DNA of 64,000 bases from Streptomyces sp. NRRL F-525 (GTDB lineage Bacteria; Actinomycetota; Actinomycetes; Streptomycetales; Streptomycetaceae). The stretch spans positions 62,001-126,000 of the forward strand of contig NZ_JNXE01000012.1 of the NCBI RefSeq assembly GCF_000716605.1, in the 5' to 3' direction. Positions within the stretch are counted from its first letter, which is position 1. Each line of letters opens with the position of its first letter. Both the position numbers and the translations under genes were made by a program. Positions 34,329 through 43,488 of this stretch are shown here, one piece after another. The notes beneath the pieces are model-generated. The model saw only the letters and a list, made by a program, of their open reading frames with translations, had not been told where the DNA came from and searched no databases.

Positions 34329-34526
34329 GGTTCGGTCACCTCCGGCCACGAAACTAGTTTTCGCACGTACGGACGTGGGACCGATGAGCAGGCGCTTCAC
34401 CAATAAGGGTGGCCAAGTAACGATTCGCCTGAGGAAACGGGGGCCGGTGTGCTGAACGGGGCCGCGCACCTCCGTACGGCCGGTTCAGCGGTTCAGCCGA
34501 TCGGTCCAGCCAGGTAGCCTTTCCCC

Positions 34527-35399
34527 GTGCCCCGTCAGTCCGTACCCCGCCTGTCCGAAGTCATCGCCGCGCTGGAGAACCTGTGGCCCGCCGAGCGGGC
34601 CGAGTCCTGGGACGCGGTCGGCACCGTCGTGGGCGACCCGGACCAGGACGTCACCCGTGTGCTGTTCGCCGTGGATCCCGTGCAGGAGATCGTCGACGAG
34701 GCCGTGAAGCTGGGCGCCGACCTGCTGGTCACCCACCACCCCCTCTACCTGCGCGGTACGACGACGGTCGCGGCCTCCACCTTCAAGGGCCGTGTGGTGC
34801 ACACGCTGATCAAGCACGACATCGCGCTGCACGTCGCCCACACCAACGCCGACCGCGCCGACCCGGGAGTCTCCGACGCGCTCGCGGGCGCGCTGGACCT
34901 CCGGGTCGTAGGACCGCTCGTACCGGACCCGACCGATCCGGAAGGCCGCCGGGGCCTGGGCCGGATCTGCGAGCTGGACCACCCCCTGACCGTCCGCGAG
35001 CTCGCGGCCCGCGCCGCCGAGCGCCTGCCCGCCACGGCGCAGGGCATCCGCGTCGCGGGCGACCCCGACGCCCTGGTCCACCGGATCGCGGTGAGCGGCG
35101 GCTCAGGCGACAGCCTCTTCGACGACGTACGCGCGGCAGGCGTAGAAGCTTTCCTCACAGCGGACCTCCGCCACCACCCGGTGTCGGAAGCCCGAGCCCA
35201 CACTCCTCTCGCGCTGCTCGACGCGGCGCACTGGGCCACCGAGTGGCCCTGGTGCGAGCTGGCCGCCGCCCAGCTCGACGAGATCTCCGACCGCGAGGGA
35301 TGGGACCTCAGGGTCCATGTCTCCAAGACGGTCACCGACCCCTGGACCGCCCACGCGGCGTCCACCGCCACACCTGACAAACCTGGAGCCCCCAACTGA
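34527..35399 (+). CDS. Nif3-like dinuclear metal centre protein (GTP cyclohydrolase I type 2 family)
   Basis: A 290-residue member of the widespread Nif3/YqfO family. Metal ligands are seen in LLVTHHPLYLRG (His pair) and near the C-terminus in FLTADLRHHPVSEAR and LLDAAHWATEWP. The biochemical function is unsettled in the family; members form hexameric rings with two metal ions. It starts with GTG 34527 and its stop overlaps the CTG start of the next gene, forming a tightly coupled trio with the zinc-ribbon and RNase H genes. Confidence 0.9.
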   Translation: MPRQSVPRLSEVIAALENLWPAERAESWDAVGTVVGDPDQDVTRVLFAVDPVQEIVDEAVKLGADLLVTHHPLYLRGTTTVAASTFKGRVVHTLIKHDIALHVAHTNADRADPGVSDALAGALDLRVVGPLVPDPTDPEGRRGLGRICELDHPLTVRELAARAAERLPATAQGIRVAGDPDALVHRIAVSGGSGDSLFDDVRAAGVEAFLTADLRHHPVSEARAHTPLALLDAAHWATEWPWCELAAAQLDEISDREGWDLRVHVSKTVTDPWTAHAASTATPDKPGAPN

Positions 35400-36139
35400 A
35401 CGCCGCGCCCGCCGACCAGATCCGACTTCTCGACGTCCAGGCCCTCGACGTACGCCTCTCGCAGCTCGCGCACAAGCGCAACTCCCTGCCGGAGCACGCC
35501 GAGATCGACTCGCTGACCAAGGACCTCACCCAGCTGCGCGACCTGCTCGTGGCCGTGCAGACCGAGGAGAGCGACTGCGCCCGCGAGCAGACCAAGGCCG
35601 AGCAGGACGTGGACCAGGTGCGCCAGCGCGCCACCCGCGACCAGCAGCGCCTCGACTCCGGTGCCGTCACCTCGCCCAAGGACCTGGAGAACCTCCAGCG
35701 CGAGATCGTCTCCCTCGCCAAGCGCCAGGGCGACCTCGAGGACATCGTCCTGGAGGTCATGGAGCGCCGTGAGTCCGCGCAGGAGCGCACCGCCGAACTG
35801 ACCGAGCGGGTCGGTTCCGTGCAGGGCAGGATCGACGACGCGACCGCCCGCCGCGAGGCCGCGTACGAGACGCTCGACGCCGATGAGGCCACGGCCGAGA
35901 AGGAGCGCGAGGTCGTCTCGGCGACCATCCCCGCGGACCTCCTCAAGCTCTACGACAAGCTTCGCCAGCAGCAGGGCGGCATCGGCGCGGCCAAGCTGTA
36001 CCAGCGCACCTGCCAGGGCTGCCGCCAGGAGCTCGCCATCACCGACTTCAACGAGGTCCGCGCGGCGGCGCCCGACACGGTCGTCCGCTGCGAGAACTGC
36101 CACCGCATCCTGGTGCGCACGTCCGACTCCGGCCTGTAA
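35396..36139 (+). CDS. C4-type zinc-ribbon, coiled-coil protein (CTG start)
   Basis: A 247-residue protein made of two long coiled coils (about residues 10-175, e.g. TKDLTQLRDLLVAVQTEESD, LENLQREIVSLAKRQGDLED) and a C-terminal zinc ribbon (CQGCRQELAITDFNEVR ... VRCENCHRIL). This is the family often placed beside Nif3 and thought to help ribosome or nucleic-acid assembly. The only possible upstream start is CTG at 35396, since a TGA stop lies at 35375-35377 in frame and no ATG/GTG/TTG occurs between. GGAG is 7 bases before it. A start at the next GTG, 35549, would cut the first coiled coil. Confidence 0.85.
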   Translation: MNAAPADQIRLLDVQALDVRLSQLAHKRNSLPEHAEIDSLTKDLTQLRDLLVAVQTEESDCAREQTKAEQDVDQVRQRATRDQQRLDSGAVTSPKDLENLQREIVSLAKRQGDLEDIVLEVMERRESAQERTAELTERVGSVQGRIDDATARREAAYETLDADEATAEKEREVVSATIPADLLKLYDKLRQQQGGIGAAKLYQRTCQGCRQELAITDFNEVRAAAPDTVVRCENCHRILVRTSDSGL

Positions 36140-36151
36140 GGAGCGCTGGCC

Positions 36152-37588
36152 GTGCGGGAGTTCATCGTCGAGGCCGACGGCGGTTCCCGGGGCAACCCGG
36201 GTCCCGCGGGCTACGGCAGCGTCGTCATCGACGCGACGACGGGGGAGACGCTGGCGGAGGCGGCCGAGTACATCGGCATCGCCACGAACAACGTCGCCGA
36301 GTACCGGGGCCTGTTGGCCGGCCTCCGCACGGCCCACGCCCTGGACCCCGCCGCGTCCATCCACATCCGCATGGACTCCAAGCTCGTCGTGGAACAGATG
36401 TCGGGCCGCTGGAAGATCAAACACCCCGACATGAAGCCCCTGGCGGCGGAAGCGGGCCAGGTCTTCCCGCCGGACCAGGTGACGTACGAGTGGATCCCCA
36501 GAGCCCAGAACAAACACGCGGACCGCTTGGCCAACGAGGCGATGGACGCGGGGAAGCGGGGCGAGCAGTGGTCGGCGGCAGAGTCAACGGCAGAACTCCG
36601 CAGCACAGGCTCAGGCGAGGCTTTTAAGGGCCGCGGAACACAAGCGGAGCTGTCCAACACAGACCCAGCCGACGCCCTTAAGGGGCGCGTACGCGCTGAG
36701 CTTTCCAGCACAGACCCAGCCGATGCCCTTAGGGGCCGCGGGCGCGCCGAGCTTTCCAGCGCAGGCCCAGCTGACGCCCTTAGGGGCCGCGGGCGCGCCG
36801 AGCCTTCCAACACAGGCCCAGCCGACGCCCTTAAGGGGCGCGGGGAACTGCGCGACCAGCCCCCACCGGCCGCAACTGTGACGACTACCGCCAAGGCCAC
36901 CGCCGACACCCGCGCAGCCCGCAACATAGCCACGCCGAGCGCCGGTTGGGCCCCCGCAGACATGGGCGCCCCCGCAACCTTCGTCCTCCTACGCCACGGC
37001 GAAACCCCCCTCACCCCCCAGAAGCGCTTCTCAGGCAGCGGCGGCACCAACCCGTCCCTCTCCAACGTCGGAAGGGACCAAGCGGAGCGAGCAGCAACCG
37101 CGTTGGCAACCCGAGGCACAATCCAGCACATCATCGCCTCCCCCCTCACCCGCACCAGGGAAACCGCCGCAGCCGTAGCAGACCGCCTGGGCCTACCGGT
37201 GACGATCGAAGAGGGCCTGCGCGAAACGGACTTCGGCGCCTGGGAAGGCCTCACCTTCGGCGAGGTACGCGAGCGCTACCCCGACGACCTGACCACCTGG
37301 CTGGCCGACCCCACGGCCCAACCCACAGGCGGCGGCGAGAGTTTCGCCGACACGGCAACCCGAATCGCCGCCACCCGGGACAAGCTGACCGCGACCTACG
37401 CGGGCCGCACAGTCCTCCTCGTCACCCACGTCACCCCGATCAAGACGTTCGTCCAACTCGCCCTGGGCGCCCCACCGGAGTCCCTGTTCCGCATGGAACT
37501 CTCCGCGGCGTCAATCTCAGCCGTGGCGTACTACGCCGACGGCAACGCGAGCGTACGACTCTTCAACGACACGTCCCACCTACGCTGA
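36152..37588 (+). CDS. Bifunctional RNase H / phosphoglycerate-mutase-type acid phosphatase
   Basis: A 478-residue fusion. Residues 1-130 form RNase HI, with catalytic acids in EADGGSRGNPGPAG (Asp9), the VAEYRGLL region, RMDSKLVVEQ and HADRLANEAMD. Residues about 280-478 form a histidine phosphatase with LLRHGETPLT, the second His in LLVTHVTPIK, and LRETDFGAWEG. Related actinobacterial fusions remove RNA primers and dephosphorylate alpha-ribazole phosphate. The linker contains a run of 17-residue repeats (see the repeat entry). The protein is longer than the usual fusion by about 90 residues because of this. Confidence 0.93.
   Translation: MREFIVEADGGSRGNPGPAGYGSVVIDATTGETLAEAAEYIGIATNNVAEYRGLLAGLRTAHALDPAASIHIRMDSKLVVEQMSGRWKIKHPDMKPLAAEAGQVFPPDQVTYEWIPRAQNKHADRLANEAMDAGKRGEQWSAAESTAELRSTGSGEAFKGRGTQAELSNTDPADALKGRVRAELSSTDPADALRGRGRAELSSAGPADALRGRGRAEPSNTGPADALKGRGELRDQPPPAATVTTTAKATADTRAARNIATPSAGWAPADMGAPATFVLLRHGETPLTPQKRFSGSGGTNPSLSNVGRDQAERAATALATRGTIQHIIASPLTRTRETAAAVADRLGLPVTIEEGLRETDFGAWEGLTFGEVRERYPDDLTTWLADPTAQPTGGGESFADTATRIAATRDKLTATYAGRTVLLVTHVTPIKTFVQLALGAPPESLFRMELSAASISAVAYYADGNASVRLFNDTSHLR
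36617..36866. repeat. 51-bp tandem repeats inside the RNase H/phosphatase linker
   Basis: Four 51-base units begin at 36617, 36668, 36719 and 36770, and a partial fifth begins at 36821. They encode variants of ADALRGRGRAELSSTDP. The last partial unit ends in 33 bases (36834-36866) identical to the intergenic element cores at 7665-7697 and 14523-14555, read as KGRGELRDQPP. The repeats are in frame throughout. Confidence 0.85.
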
Positions 37589-38221
37589 CCGCAGCCCCGC
37601 CGCCTCCCGCGCCAGCACCTCGACCCGCCCCCAGTCCCGCGCGGCCACCGCATCCCCCGGAATCATCCAACTCCCGCCCACACACCCGACGTTGGGCAAC
37701 GCCAGGTAGTCGGGCGCGGAGTCGACCCCTATCCCCCCGGTAGGACAGAACCGCGCCTGCGGCAACGGCCCGGCCAGCGCCTTGAGATACGCGGTACCCC
37801 CCGAGGCCTGAGCCGGAAAGAACTTCATCTCCCGCACCCCGCGCTCCAACAGCGCGACCACCTCGGACGTGGTCGACACCCCCGGCAGGAACGGCACCCC
37901 GGACCCCTGCATAGCCTCCAACAGCAACTCGGTCCACCCGGGACTCACAAGAAACCGCGCCCCCGCCTCCACGCACTCCTTCACCTGCCCCGGAGCCACC
38001 ACGGTCCCGGCCCCCACCACGGCCCCCGGCACCTCACCCGCGATGGCCCGCAACGCCTCCAGCGCGACCGGCGTCCGCAAGGTCACCTCGATCGCGGGCA
38101 ACCCACCCGCCACCAGCGCCCGCGCGAGCGGCACCGCGTCGGCGACGTCCTCGATGACGACGACGGGCAGCACGGGAGCGAGACCGAGCAGGGAGAAGGA
38201 AGGCGACGGCGAGGAAGACAT
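37580..38221 (-). CDS. eda: 2-dehydro-3-deoxy-6-phosphogluconate aldolase (KDPG/KHG aldolase)
   Basis: A 213-residue class I aldolase splitting KDPG to pyruvate and glyceraldehyde 3-phosphate in the Entner-Doudoroff pathway. The TIM barrel shows [17 protein letters not shown] (catalytic Glu), VVGAGTVV and [30 protein letters not shown], with the Schiff-base Lys in VREMKFFPA. It overlaps the RNase H gene tail to tail by nine bases. Confidence 0.92.
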   Translation of the reverse strand: MSSSPSPSFSLLGLAPVLPVVVIEDVADAVPLARALVAGGLPAIEVTLRTPVALEALRAIAGEVPGAVVGAGTVVAPGQVKECVEAGARFLVSPGWTELLLEAMQGSGVPFLPGVSTTSEVVALLERGVREMKFFPAQASGGTAYLKALAGPLPQARFCPTGGIGVDSAPDYLALPNVGCVGGSWMIPGDAVAARDWGRVEVLAREAAGLRSA

Positions 38222-38296
38222 GGCCTCATCCTGCCGAGGTGATGCAGTGCACGCAAAGCCCATTGCGCACACTGCAACGCATGCCCGATGGTTCGC

Positions 38297-39079
38297 TCAG
38301 TGAATCTCGTCCACCAGCACATCCAGCGCCCAGGCCCGCCCCGCCTGCGACGGCGCCTCCGCCTCCACCACATACCCCAAGTCCCGCAAGGCCTCGACCA
38401 GTTCACCCGGCGTCCCGGGCGCCCCCGGCGAGGTCAACAGACTCCGCACGATCCGCCCCTTCGTCGCCTTGTTGAAGTGGCTGACAACCTTCCGCGTCGG
38501 TGCATGCAGCACCCGCACGGTCGCCGTCCGCCCCGCGACCTCCCCCTTCGGCTTCCACGCCGCCACATAGGCCGACGACCGCAGATCCAGCACGAGCCCG
38601 TCCCCGGCAACCTCCGGCAGCACAGCCGCCATCGGCCCCCGCCAGTGCGCACCCAACGCCCCGAGCCCGGGCAGCCGTACCCCCATAGAGCAGCGATACG
38701 ACGGAATCCGGTCCGTCACCCGCACCGCGCCCCACAACCCGGAGAACACCAGCAACGAACGCGCGGCCCGCTTCTTCGCGGCGGGTTCGAGCGAGGCCAG
38801 GTCGAGGGCGTCGTAGAGAACCCCCGTATAGATCTCCCCGGCGGGCCGCGCACCCGCCGTCCGCAGCTCCGTGTTCTTCGCGATCTCGCCGCGCAGTCCC
38901 TCACTCAGCCCGAGGACCTCGCGTGCCTTGTCCTCGTCGGCGGCGCACAGGTCGACGAGTTCGTCGAGTACGGCCGCGCGGGCGTCGGTGAGTCCCGGCA
39001 GGGAGAGCGATTCCGGCTTGAGGGGGGCACCGCGGCCGGAGGAGGCCTTGCCTTCGGACGGCGGCAGCAGGACGAGCAC
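38297..39079 (-). CDS. yaaA: YaaA-family peroxide stress protein
   Basis: A 260-residue member of the YaaA (DUF328) family, implicated in lowering free iron and DNA damage during peroxide stress. Family signs are the N-terminal [32 protein letters not shown] and the DIRSSAY-like [12 protein letters not shown] region. The start is GTG 39079. It lies downstream of, but is not overlapped by, the aldolase gene. Confidence 0.88.
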   Translation of the reverse strand: MLVLLPPSEGKASSGRGAPLKPESLSLPGLTDARAAVLDELVDLCAADEDKAREVLGLSEGLRGEIAKNTELRTAGARPAGEIYTGVLYDALDLASLEPAAKKRAARSLLVFSGLWGAVRVTDRIPSYRCSMGVRLPGLGALGAHWRGPMAAVLPEVAGDGLVLDLRSSAYVAAWKPKGEVAGRTATVRVLHAPTRKVVSHFNKATKGRIVRSLLTSPGAPGTPGELVEALRDLGYVVEAEAPSQAGRAWALDVLVDEIH

Positions 39080-39192
39080 GGCGGGTTTCTCCTTAGGGGA
39101 CTTCAGGGAACTTCAGGGCACTTCTGGCTTACGTGGGGGGCTTGCGCCAGCGTAAAGGGTGCGGGCCTGCGGATTGTGCCTACGCTCGTGTC

Positions 39193-40641
39193 ATGCCCAG
39201 CCGCCGTATCCGGGTGACCGGCACCCCCGAAGCCCCGCTCCGGGCCGCCCTCACCGCACTCCGCACCGAACTCGGCGTACCCGAGACCTTCCCGCCGGAG
39301 GTACTGGCGGAGGCGGAACGCGCTGCGAAGGCACCGGCCCCCGCCGTCGAGGACGCGACCGACATCCCCTTCTTCACCATCGACCCGCCCACGTCCATGG
39401 ACCTGGACCAGGCGATGCACCTGTCCCGTAGGGGAACCGGGGGGACCGGAGGGACCGGTTTCCGGGTCCGGTACGCCATCGCCGACGTCGCCGCCTTCGT
39501 GGTCCCCGGCGGCGCGCTGGACGCGGAGGCCCACCGCCGCGTGACCACGCTCTACTTCCCCGACGAGAAGACCCCGCTGCACCCGCCCCTGCTGAGCGAG
39601 GGCGCCGCGAGCCTGTTGCCGGACGTGACGCGGCCCGCGGTGCTGTGGACGATCGACCTGGACGCGGACGGCCGTACGTCCGCCGTCGACGTCCGCCGCG
39701 CCCTCGTCCGCAGCCGGGCCAAACTCGACTACGCCACCGCGCAGCGGCAGATCGACGCGGGCACGGCGGAGGAACCGCTCGCGCTGCTGAAGGACATCGG
39801 CGAGGCGCGCGAACGCCTGGAGGTCGAGCGCGGCGGCATCTCCCTCAACGTGCCCGAGCAGGAGATCGTCGAGCGCGACCACACCTACGAACTCGCCTAC
39901 CGCGCCCCGCTCCCCGCCGACGGCTGGAACGCCCAGATCTCCCTCCTCACCGGCATGGCCGCCGCCGACCTGATGCTCACGCACGGCACGGGCGTCCTGC
40001 GCACCCTCCCCACCGCCCCCGACGGCGCGGTCGGCCGCCTCCACCGCACCGCGCACGCGCTGCACATCGACTGGCCGCACCACATGTCGTACGCGCAGCT
40101 CATCCGCTCCCTCGACCCGCACCTCCCGCACCACGCGGCCTTTCTCCAGGAGTGCACGACCCTGCTGCGCGGCGCGGGCTACACGGTCTTCCGCGACGGC
40201 AACCTCCCGCCCGTCACCACCCACGCGGCGGTCGCCGCCCCCTACACCCACTGCACAGCGCCCCTACGGCGACTGGTCGACCGCTACGCCTCCGAACTCT
40301 GCCTGGCCCCCTCCTCCCCACCCGCCTGGGTCCTGGCCGGCCTCGACGCCCTCCCCAAACAGATGGCCGACGGCAACCGCCTCGCGGGCACCGTCGAGCG
40401 CGAGTGCGTCGACATCGTCGAGGCAGCCCTGCTGAAGGACCGCGTCGGCGACCTCTTCGACGGCTATGTGGTGGACGTCGAGGAACGCCAACCGACGGTA
40501 GGCAAGGTGCAGTTGGACACCCCGGCCGTCGTCGCCCGCCTCGAAGGCGGCACGACCCCGCTGCCCTTGGGGGAACGGCTGCGGGTCCGCCTCACCCAGG
40601 CGGACCCGGGGACGTCGAAGGTACGGTTCGCGCCCCCCTGA
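39193..40641 (+). CDS. RNB-domain ribonuclease
   Basis: A 482-residue RNase II/R-like 3'-5' exoribonuclease. The catalytic acid cluster is IDPPTSMDLDQAMH with Asp64, Asp70 and Asp72. Other RNB patterns are VRYAIADVAAFV, FPDEKTPLHPPLLSEGAASLLPD and YTHCTAPLRRLVDRYASE. No cold-shock or S1 domain is visible, as in the short actinobacterial forms. ATG 39193 is used. The last 50 bases overlap the neighbouring minus-strand gene. Confidence 0.9.
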   Translation: MPSRRIRVTGTPEAPLRAALTALRTELGVPETFPPEVLAEAERAAKAPAPAVEDATDIPFFTIDPPTSMDLDQAMHLSRRGTGGTGGTGFRVRYAIADVAAFVVPGGALDAEAHRRVTTLYFPDEKTPLHPPLLSEGAASLLPDVTRPAVLWTIDLDADGRTSAVDVRRALVRSRAKLDYATAQRQIDAGTAEEPLALLKDIGEARERLEVERGGISLNVPEQEIVERDHTYELAYRAPLPADGWNAQISLLTGMAAADLMLTHGTGVLRTLPTAPDGAVGRLHRTAHALHIDWPHHMSYAQLIRSLDPHLPHHAAFLQECTTLLRGAGYTVFRDGNLPPVTTHAAVAAPYTHCTAPLRRLVDRYASELCLAPSSPPAWVLAGLDALPKQMADGNRLAGTVERECVDIVEAALLKDRVGDLFDGYVVDVEERQPTVGKVQLDTPAVVARLEGGTTPLPLGERLRVRLTQADPGTSKVRFAPP

Positions 40642-41146
40642 CCGCTTCCAGACGGGCCTGAAGGGCCGCTACGACGCGGTCGGCGTCGTCGGCGTGGAAG
40701 CGGACGGTGTCGACCTCCCGCCGTCGGCCGAGGAGCGTGAAGTGGCTTACGGGCTCGGCGAGTTGGAGGGTGACGGAGGTGCGGAAGCCGACGGGGAGAT
40801 CGAGTTCCCCGTCGGCACGGCGCCGGGTCACCCGCAACTCCCGCTCGGCGGAGGCGATATGACCCAGCGGGACGATCACGTCGGCGCGGGCGGCCCGCCG
40901 GAGCCGTAGCCCCTGGGTGTCCAGCCGGTGCGGGCGGGCGACAGCGGCCGCGTGCAGGGCGGCGACGGACGCGACCGCGAACAGGCCCAGGACCGGCACC
41001 ACTTGGTGGAGCACCGGCCAGTCCCGCAGCAGTACCGACATGGTGAGCGTCTCCAGGACGCACGCGAGCGCCGACCCGGCCACCATGGCCCGTCGCGCCC
41101 GCGCATACCCGAACACCCGCCCGCCGCCTGCCCAGTTGGTCCTCAT
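40592..41146 (-). CDS. Two-helix membrane protein with PH-like domain
   Basis: A 184-residue membrane protein. After a basic start two helices are seen (ARRAMVAGSALACVLETLTMSVLL; VLHQVVPVLGLFAVASVAALHAAAVA). The remainder has the strand pattern of a bacterial PH domain (GLRLRRAARADVIVPLGHIASAERELRV; LAEPVSHFTLLGRRREVDTVRFHADDADRVVAAL). It overlaps the ribonuclease gene by 50 bases, tail to tail. Function is unknown. Confidence 0.72.
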   Translation of the reverse strand: MRTNWAGGGRVFGYARARRAMVAGSALACVLETLTMSVLLRDWPVLHQVVPVLGLFAVASVAALHAAAVARPHRLDTQGLRLRRAARADVIVPLGHIASAERELRVTRRRADGELDLPVGFRTSVTLQLAEPVSHFTLLGRRREVDTVRFHADDADRVVAALQARLEAVRGARTVPSTSPGPPG

Positions 41147-41179
41147 GGGGTCAGTGCAAATGCTGACGTCGCGGCAGTG

Positions 41180-42754
41180 TCAAGCGCCAAGCGGCGCGCC
41201 GAACCACAGCCGCAGGGCGTCCGAGGGGTCGTCCTCGGTGCCGTCCGTGTCCGTCGCCCAGGCGGTGAACCCGTCGGGGCGCACCAACAGCCCGGCCAGT
41301 TCCGGGTGTTGGGGGCAATTGGTGGTCAGCACGTCCACCAGGCCCTCGTAACCGGCCGCGCGGGCACGGAGTTTGGGGTCGTCGGCCAGGTCGAGGAGGA
41401 GGGCGCGGCCGGTGTGGAGGTGGTCGCCGAGGCGGGTGCCGTCGGCGAGTTCGAGGTCGGGGGCGCTGCGGCCGGTCAGCGGGTGGTCGCCGGGGAGGTC
41501 GTAGCGCTGCCAGGCGCCGGAGATCCGCTTGACGAAGTACATCGTGCCGTCGGCCGTCCCCGCGAGGTCGCTGACGATCCCGCGCAGGGCACGGGCGTGT
41601 GCGTCGGGCCGCATGACCGCGATCTGGGCGCGGGTCCAGTCCAGCACCCAGGCGCCGATCGGATGCCGTTCGGCGGTGTAGGTGTCGAGCAGGTCGACGG
41701 GTGCCCGGCCGCTGATGACCAGGGCGAGCTTCCAGCCGAGGTTCATCGCGTCGCCGACGCCGAGGTTGAGGCCTTGCCCGCCGAACGGCGAGTGCACATG
41801 CGCCGCGTCGCCCGCGAGCAGCACCCGGCCCGAGCGATAGGTGTCCGCCTGACGGCAGTTGTCGGTGAACCGGGTCGCGGTGTGCAGGGCGTGCACGGTG
41901 ACGTCGACCCCGGTCACGCGGCGCACGCTGGCCTGCAACTCCTCGGTGGTGACCGGGGATTGGCGGTCGGCGGGCGGCCCGTCGAACTCGATGGACACCA
42001 TCCGCCCCGGCATCGGGCCGTAGGTGTACATCCCGGTGGCGGTGGCGTTCCAGCCCTTGCTCAGCCCCTCGGTGCCGGTCAGGTCGGCGATCGCCTGGTA
42101 ACCGGTGATCTCCGGTGCGGTGCCCGGGAACTGGATGCCGGCGAGCTTGCGGACGAGGCTGCGGCCGCCGTCGCAGCCGACCAGCCAGCCGGTGCGGACG
42201 GCCTGCGGCGCCGATCCGTCCGTAGCGGCGAGGTGGACGGTCACCCCCTCGTCGTCCGCGTCGTAACCGGTCAACTCGACCTGCCTGCGCACCTCGACGC
42301 CGAGTTCGACGGCGCGTCGGCCGAGCAGGCGCTCCAGTGGGGCCTGCGGGACGAAGCGTCCGACCTCGCCGGCCGGGCCGACCTCCGCGAAGGCGGGGTC
42401 CGAGGTGTCGAGCAGATCGGCCCGCAGGGTGATCCCGGCGAAGTGTCCGGCGGACTTCGGCGGCGGGGCGGCGCCCTCACCGCCGCTCTGCGTCCGCAGG
42501 AACTCCTTCATGCCGTTCGCGGTCTCGACCTGCACCTCGGTCAGCGCGGGCAGCAGCCCCCGGCGGTAGAGGGAGACGGCGGTGAGGGTGTTGATCCCGC
42601 CCGCCTTGATCGTCTCGTCCACCTCGGTCAGCCGCTCAGCGACCAGCACGCGGGCCCCGCCGAGCCGCAGCTCACAGGCGAGCAGCAGCCCGATGGGCCC
42701 GGCTCCGGCGATGACGACGTCGTAGTTCGTGTCGGTGTTCGTGTCAGCGTTCAT
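41180..42754 (-). CDS. FAD-dependent aromatic monooxygenase
   Basis: A 524-residue PHBH-type hydroxylase of the kind that oxidises phenols, aromatic polyketides or rifampicin. Motifs are the N-terminal dinucleotide fold DVVIAGAGPIGLLLACELRLGG (GxGxxG at 17-22), the DG motif LVGCDGGRSLVR, and RVLLAGDAAHVHSPFGGQGLNLGVGDAMNLGWKL. The C-terminal 120 residues form the thioredoxin-like dimer domain. It is divergent from the TetR gene at 42801, its likely repressor, across 46 bases. Confidence 0.9.
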   Translation of the reverse strand: MNADTNTDTNYDVVIAGAGPIGLLLACELRLGGARVLVAERLTEVDETIKAGGINTLTAVSLYRRGLLPALTEVQVETANGMKEFLRTQSGGEGAAPPPKSAGHFAGITLRADLLDTSDPAFAEVGPAGEVGRFVPQAPLERLLGRRAVELGVEVRRQVELTGYDADDEGVTVHLAATDGSAPQAVRTGWLVGCDGGRSLVRKLAGIQFPGTAPEITGYQAIADLTGTEGLSKGWNATATGMYTYGPMPGRMVSIEFDGPPADRQSPVTTEELQASVRRVTGVDVTVHALHTATRFTDNCRQADTYRSGRVLLAGDAAHVHSPFGGQGLNLGVGDAMNLGWKLALVISGRAPVDLLDTYTAERHPIGAWVLDWTRAQIAVMRPDAHARALRGIVSDLAGTADGTMYFVKRISGAWQRYDLPGDHPLTGRSAPDLELADGTRLGDHLHTGRALLLDLADDPKLRARAAGYEGLVDVLTTNCPQHPELAGLLVRPDGFTAWATDTDGTEDDPSDALRLWFGAPLGA

Positions 42755-42761
42755 GGCTTAA

Positions 42762-42793
42762 GTGTAGTCACTAAAAAATTATGTTGGCTACAC
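42762..42793. promoter_or_regulatory. Candidate operator between monooxygenase and TetR genes
   Basis: GTGTAG and CTACAC flank an A/T-rich 20-base centre (ACTAAAAAATTATG) in the 46-base divergent intergenic region. It would overlap both promoters. Confidence 0.5.
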
Positions 42794-42800
42794 TGTTCTC

Positions 42801-43448
42801 GTGAGTGAGAGAGTGAGTGAGAGCAAGGACGCGGCCGAGCTGCCGCTGAGAGAGCGCAAGAAGCGGGCGACACGGCAGCGGATCTCGAACGTCGCCTCGG
42901 CGCTGTTCCGGGAGCGTGGCTTCGACCAGGTGTCGGTCGCGGAGGTCGCGCGGGCCGCCGAGGTGTCGACGATGACCGTCTTCAACTACTTCCCGCGCAA
43001 GGAGGACCTGTTCCTCGACCGCATCCCGGAGGCGGTCGAGATGTTCAGCGGGGCCGTACGCGACCGCGCCCCCGGCGAGACCCCGCTCGCCGCGCTCCGC
43101 CGCCTCGCCCTCGAACTCCTCGACCGGCGCCACCCGTTGGCCGGTCCCGACAGCGGTTTCCCGGACTTCTGGGAGGTCGTGGCCGACTCGCCCGCCCTGT
43201 GCGCCCGGGGCCGCGAGGCCCTGGAGGAGATCGAGAACGCCCTGGCCGCCGCCCTCACCGAGACCGCCCCGGACACCCCCGACCCCGCCCTGACCGCGGC
43301 CCTGACCGTCGCCGCGTACCGCACGGTCTACGTCACGACCGCGCGCCGCGTCTTCGCGGGAGAGGGCGCGGAAGGACTCGTAGAAGACCATCGGGCGCGG
43401 ATAGGCGCGGCCTTCGACGCGTTGGAACGGGCGCTCGTCCCGGCATGA
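42801..43448 (+). CDS. TetR-family repressor beside the monooxygenase
   Basis: A 215-residue repressor. The helix-turn-helix is RQRISNVASALFRERGFDQVSVAEVARAAEVSTMTVFNYFPRKEDLFLDR. The ligand-binding part resembles TetR_C_11-type sensors of aromatic compounds. GTG 42801 is used; several GTGs lie close by in the repeated GTGAGTGAGAG stretch, so the exact start is uncertain. It probably represses itself and the divergent monooxygenase. Confidence 0.88.
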   Translation: MSERVSESKDAAELPLRERKKRATRQRISNVASALFRERGFDQVSVAEVARAAEVSTMTVFNYFPRKEDLFLDRIPEAVEMFSGAVRDRAPGETPLAALRRLALELLDRRHPLAGPDSGFPDFWEVVADSPALCARGREALEEIENALAAALTETAPDTPDPALTAALTVAAYRTVYVTTARRVFAGEGAEGLVEDHRARIGAAFDALERALVPA

Positions 43449-43488
43449 CACGCGGCCCCGGCGCGTTGCACCCTGTGGAGGAAAGGGG

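Noticed and set aside
36617..36866. Repeats as an assembly artefact
   Set aside because: The units differ from each other by several bases and stay in frame, which fits a real array better than a duplicated read, though copy number could still be wrong.
42801..42845. Microsatellite GTGAGTGAGAG run at the TetR start
   Set aside because: Too short to call a separate repeat; it only makes the exact start of the gene uncertain.
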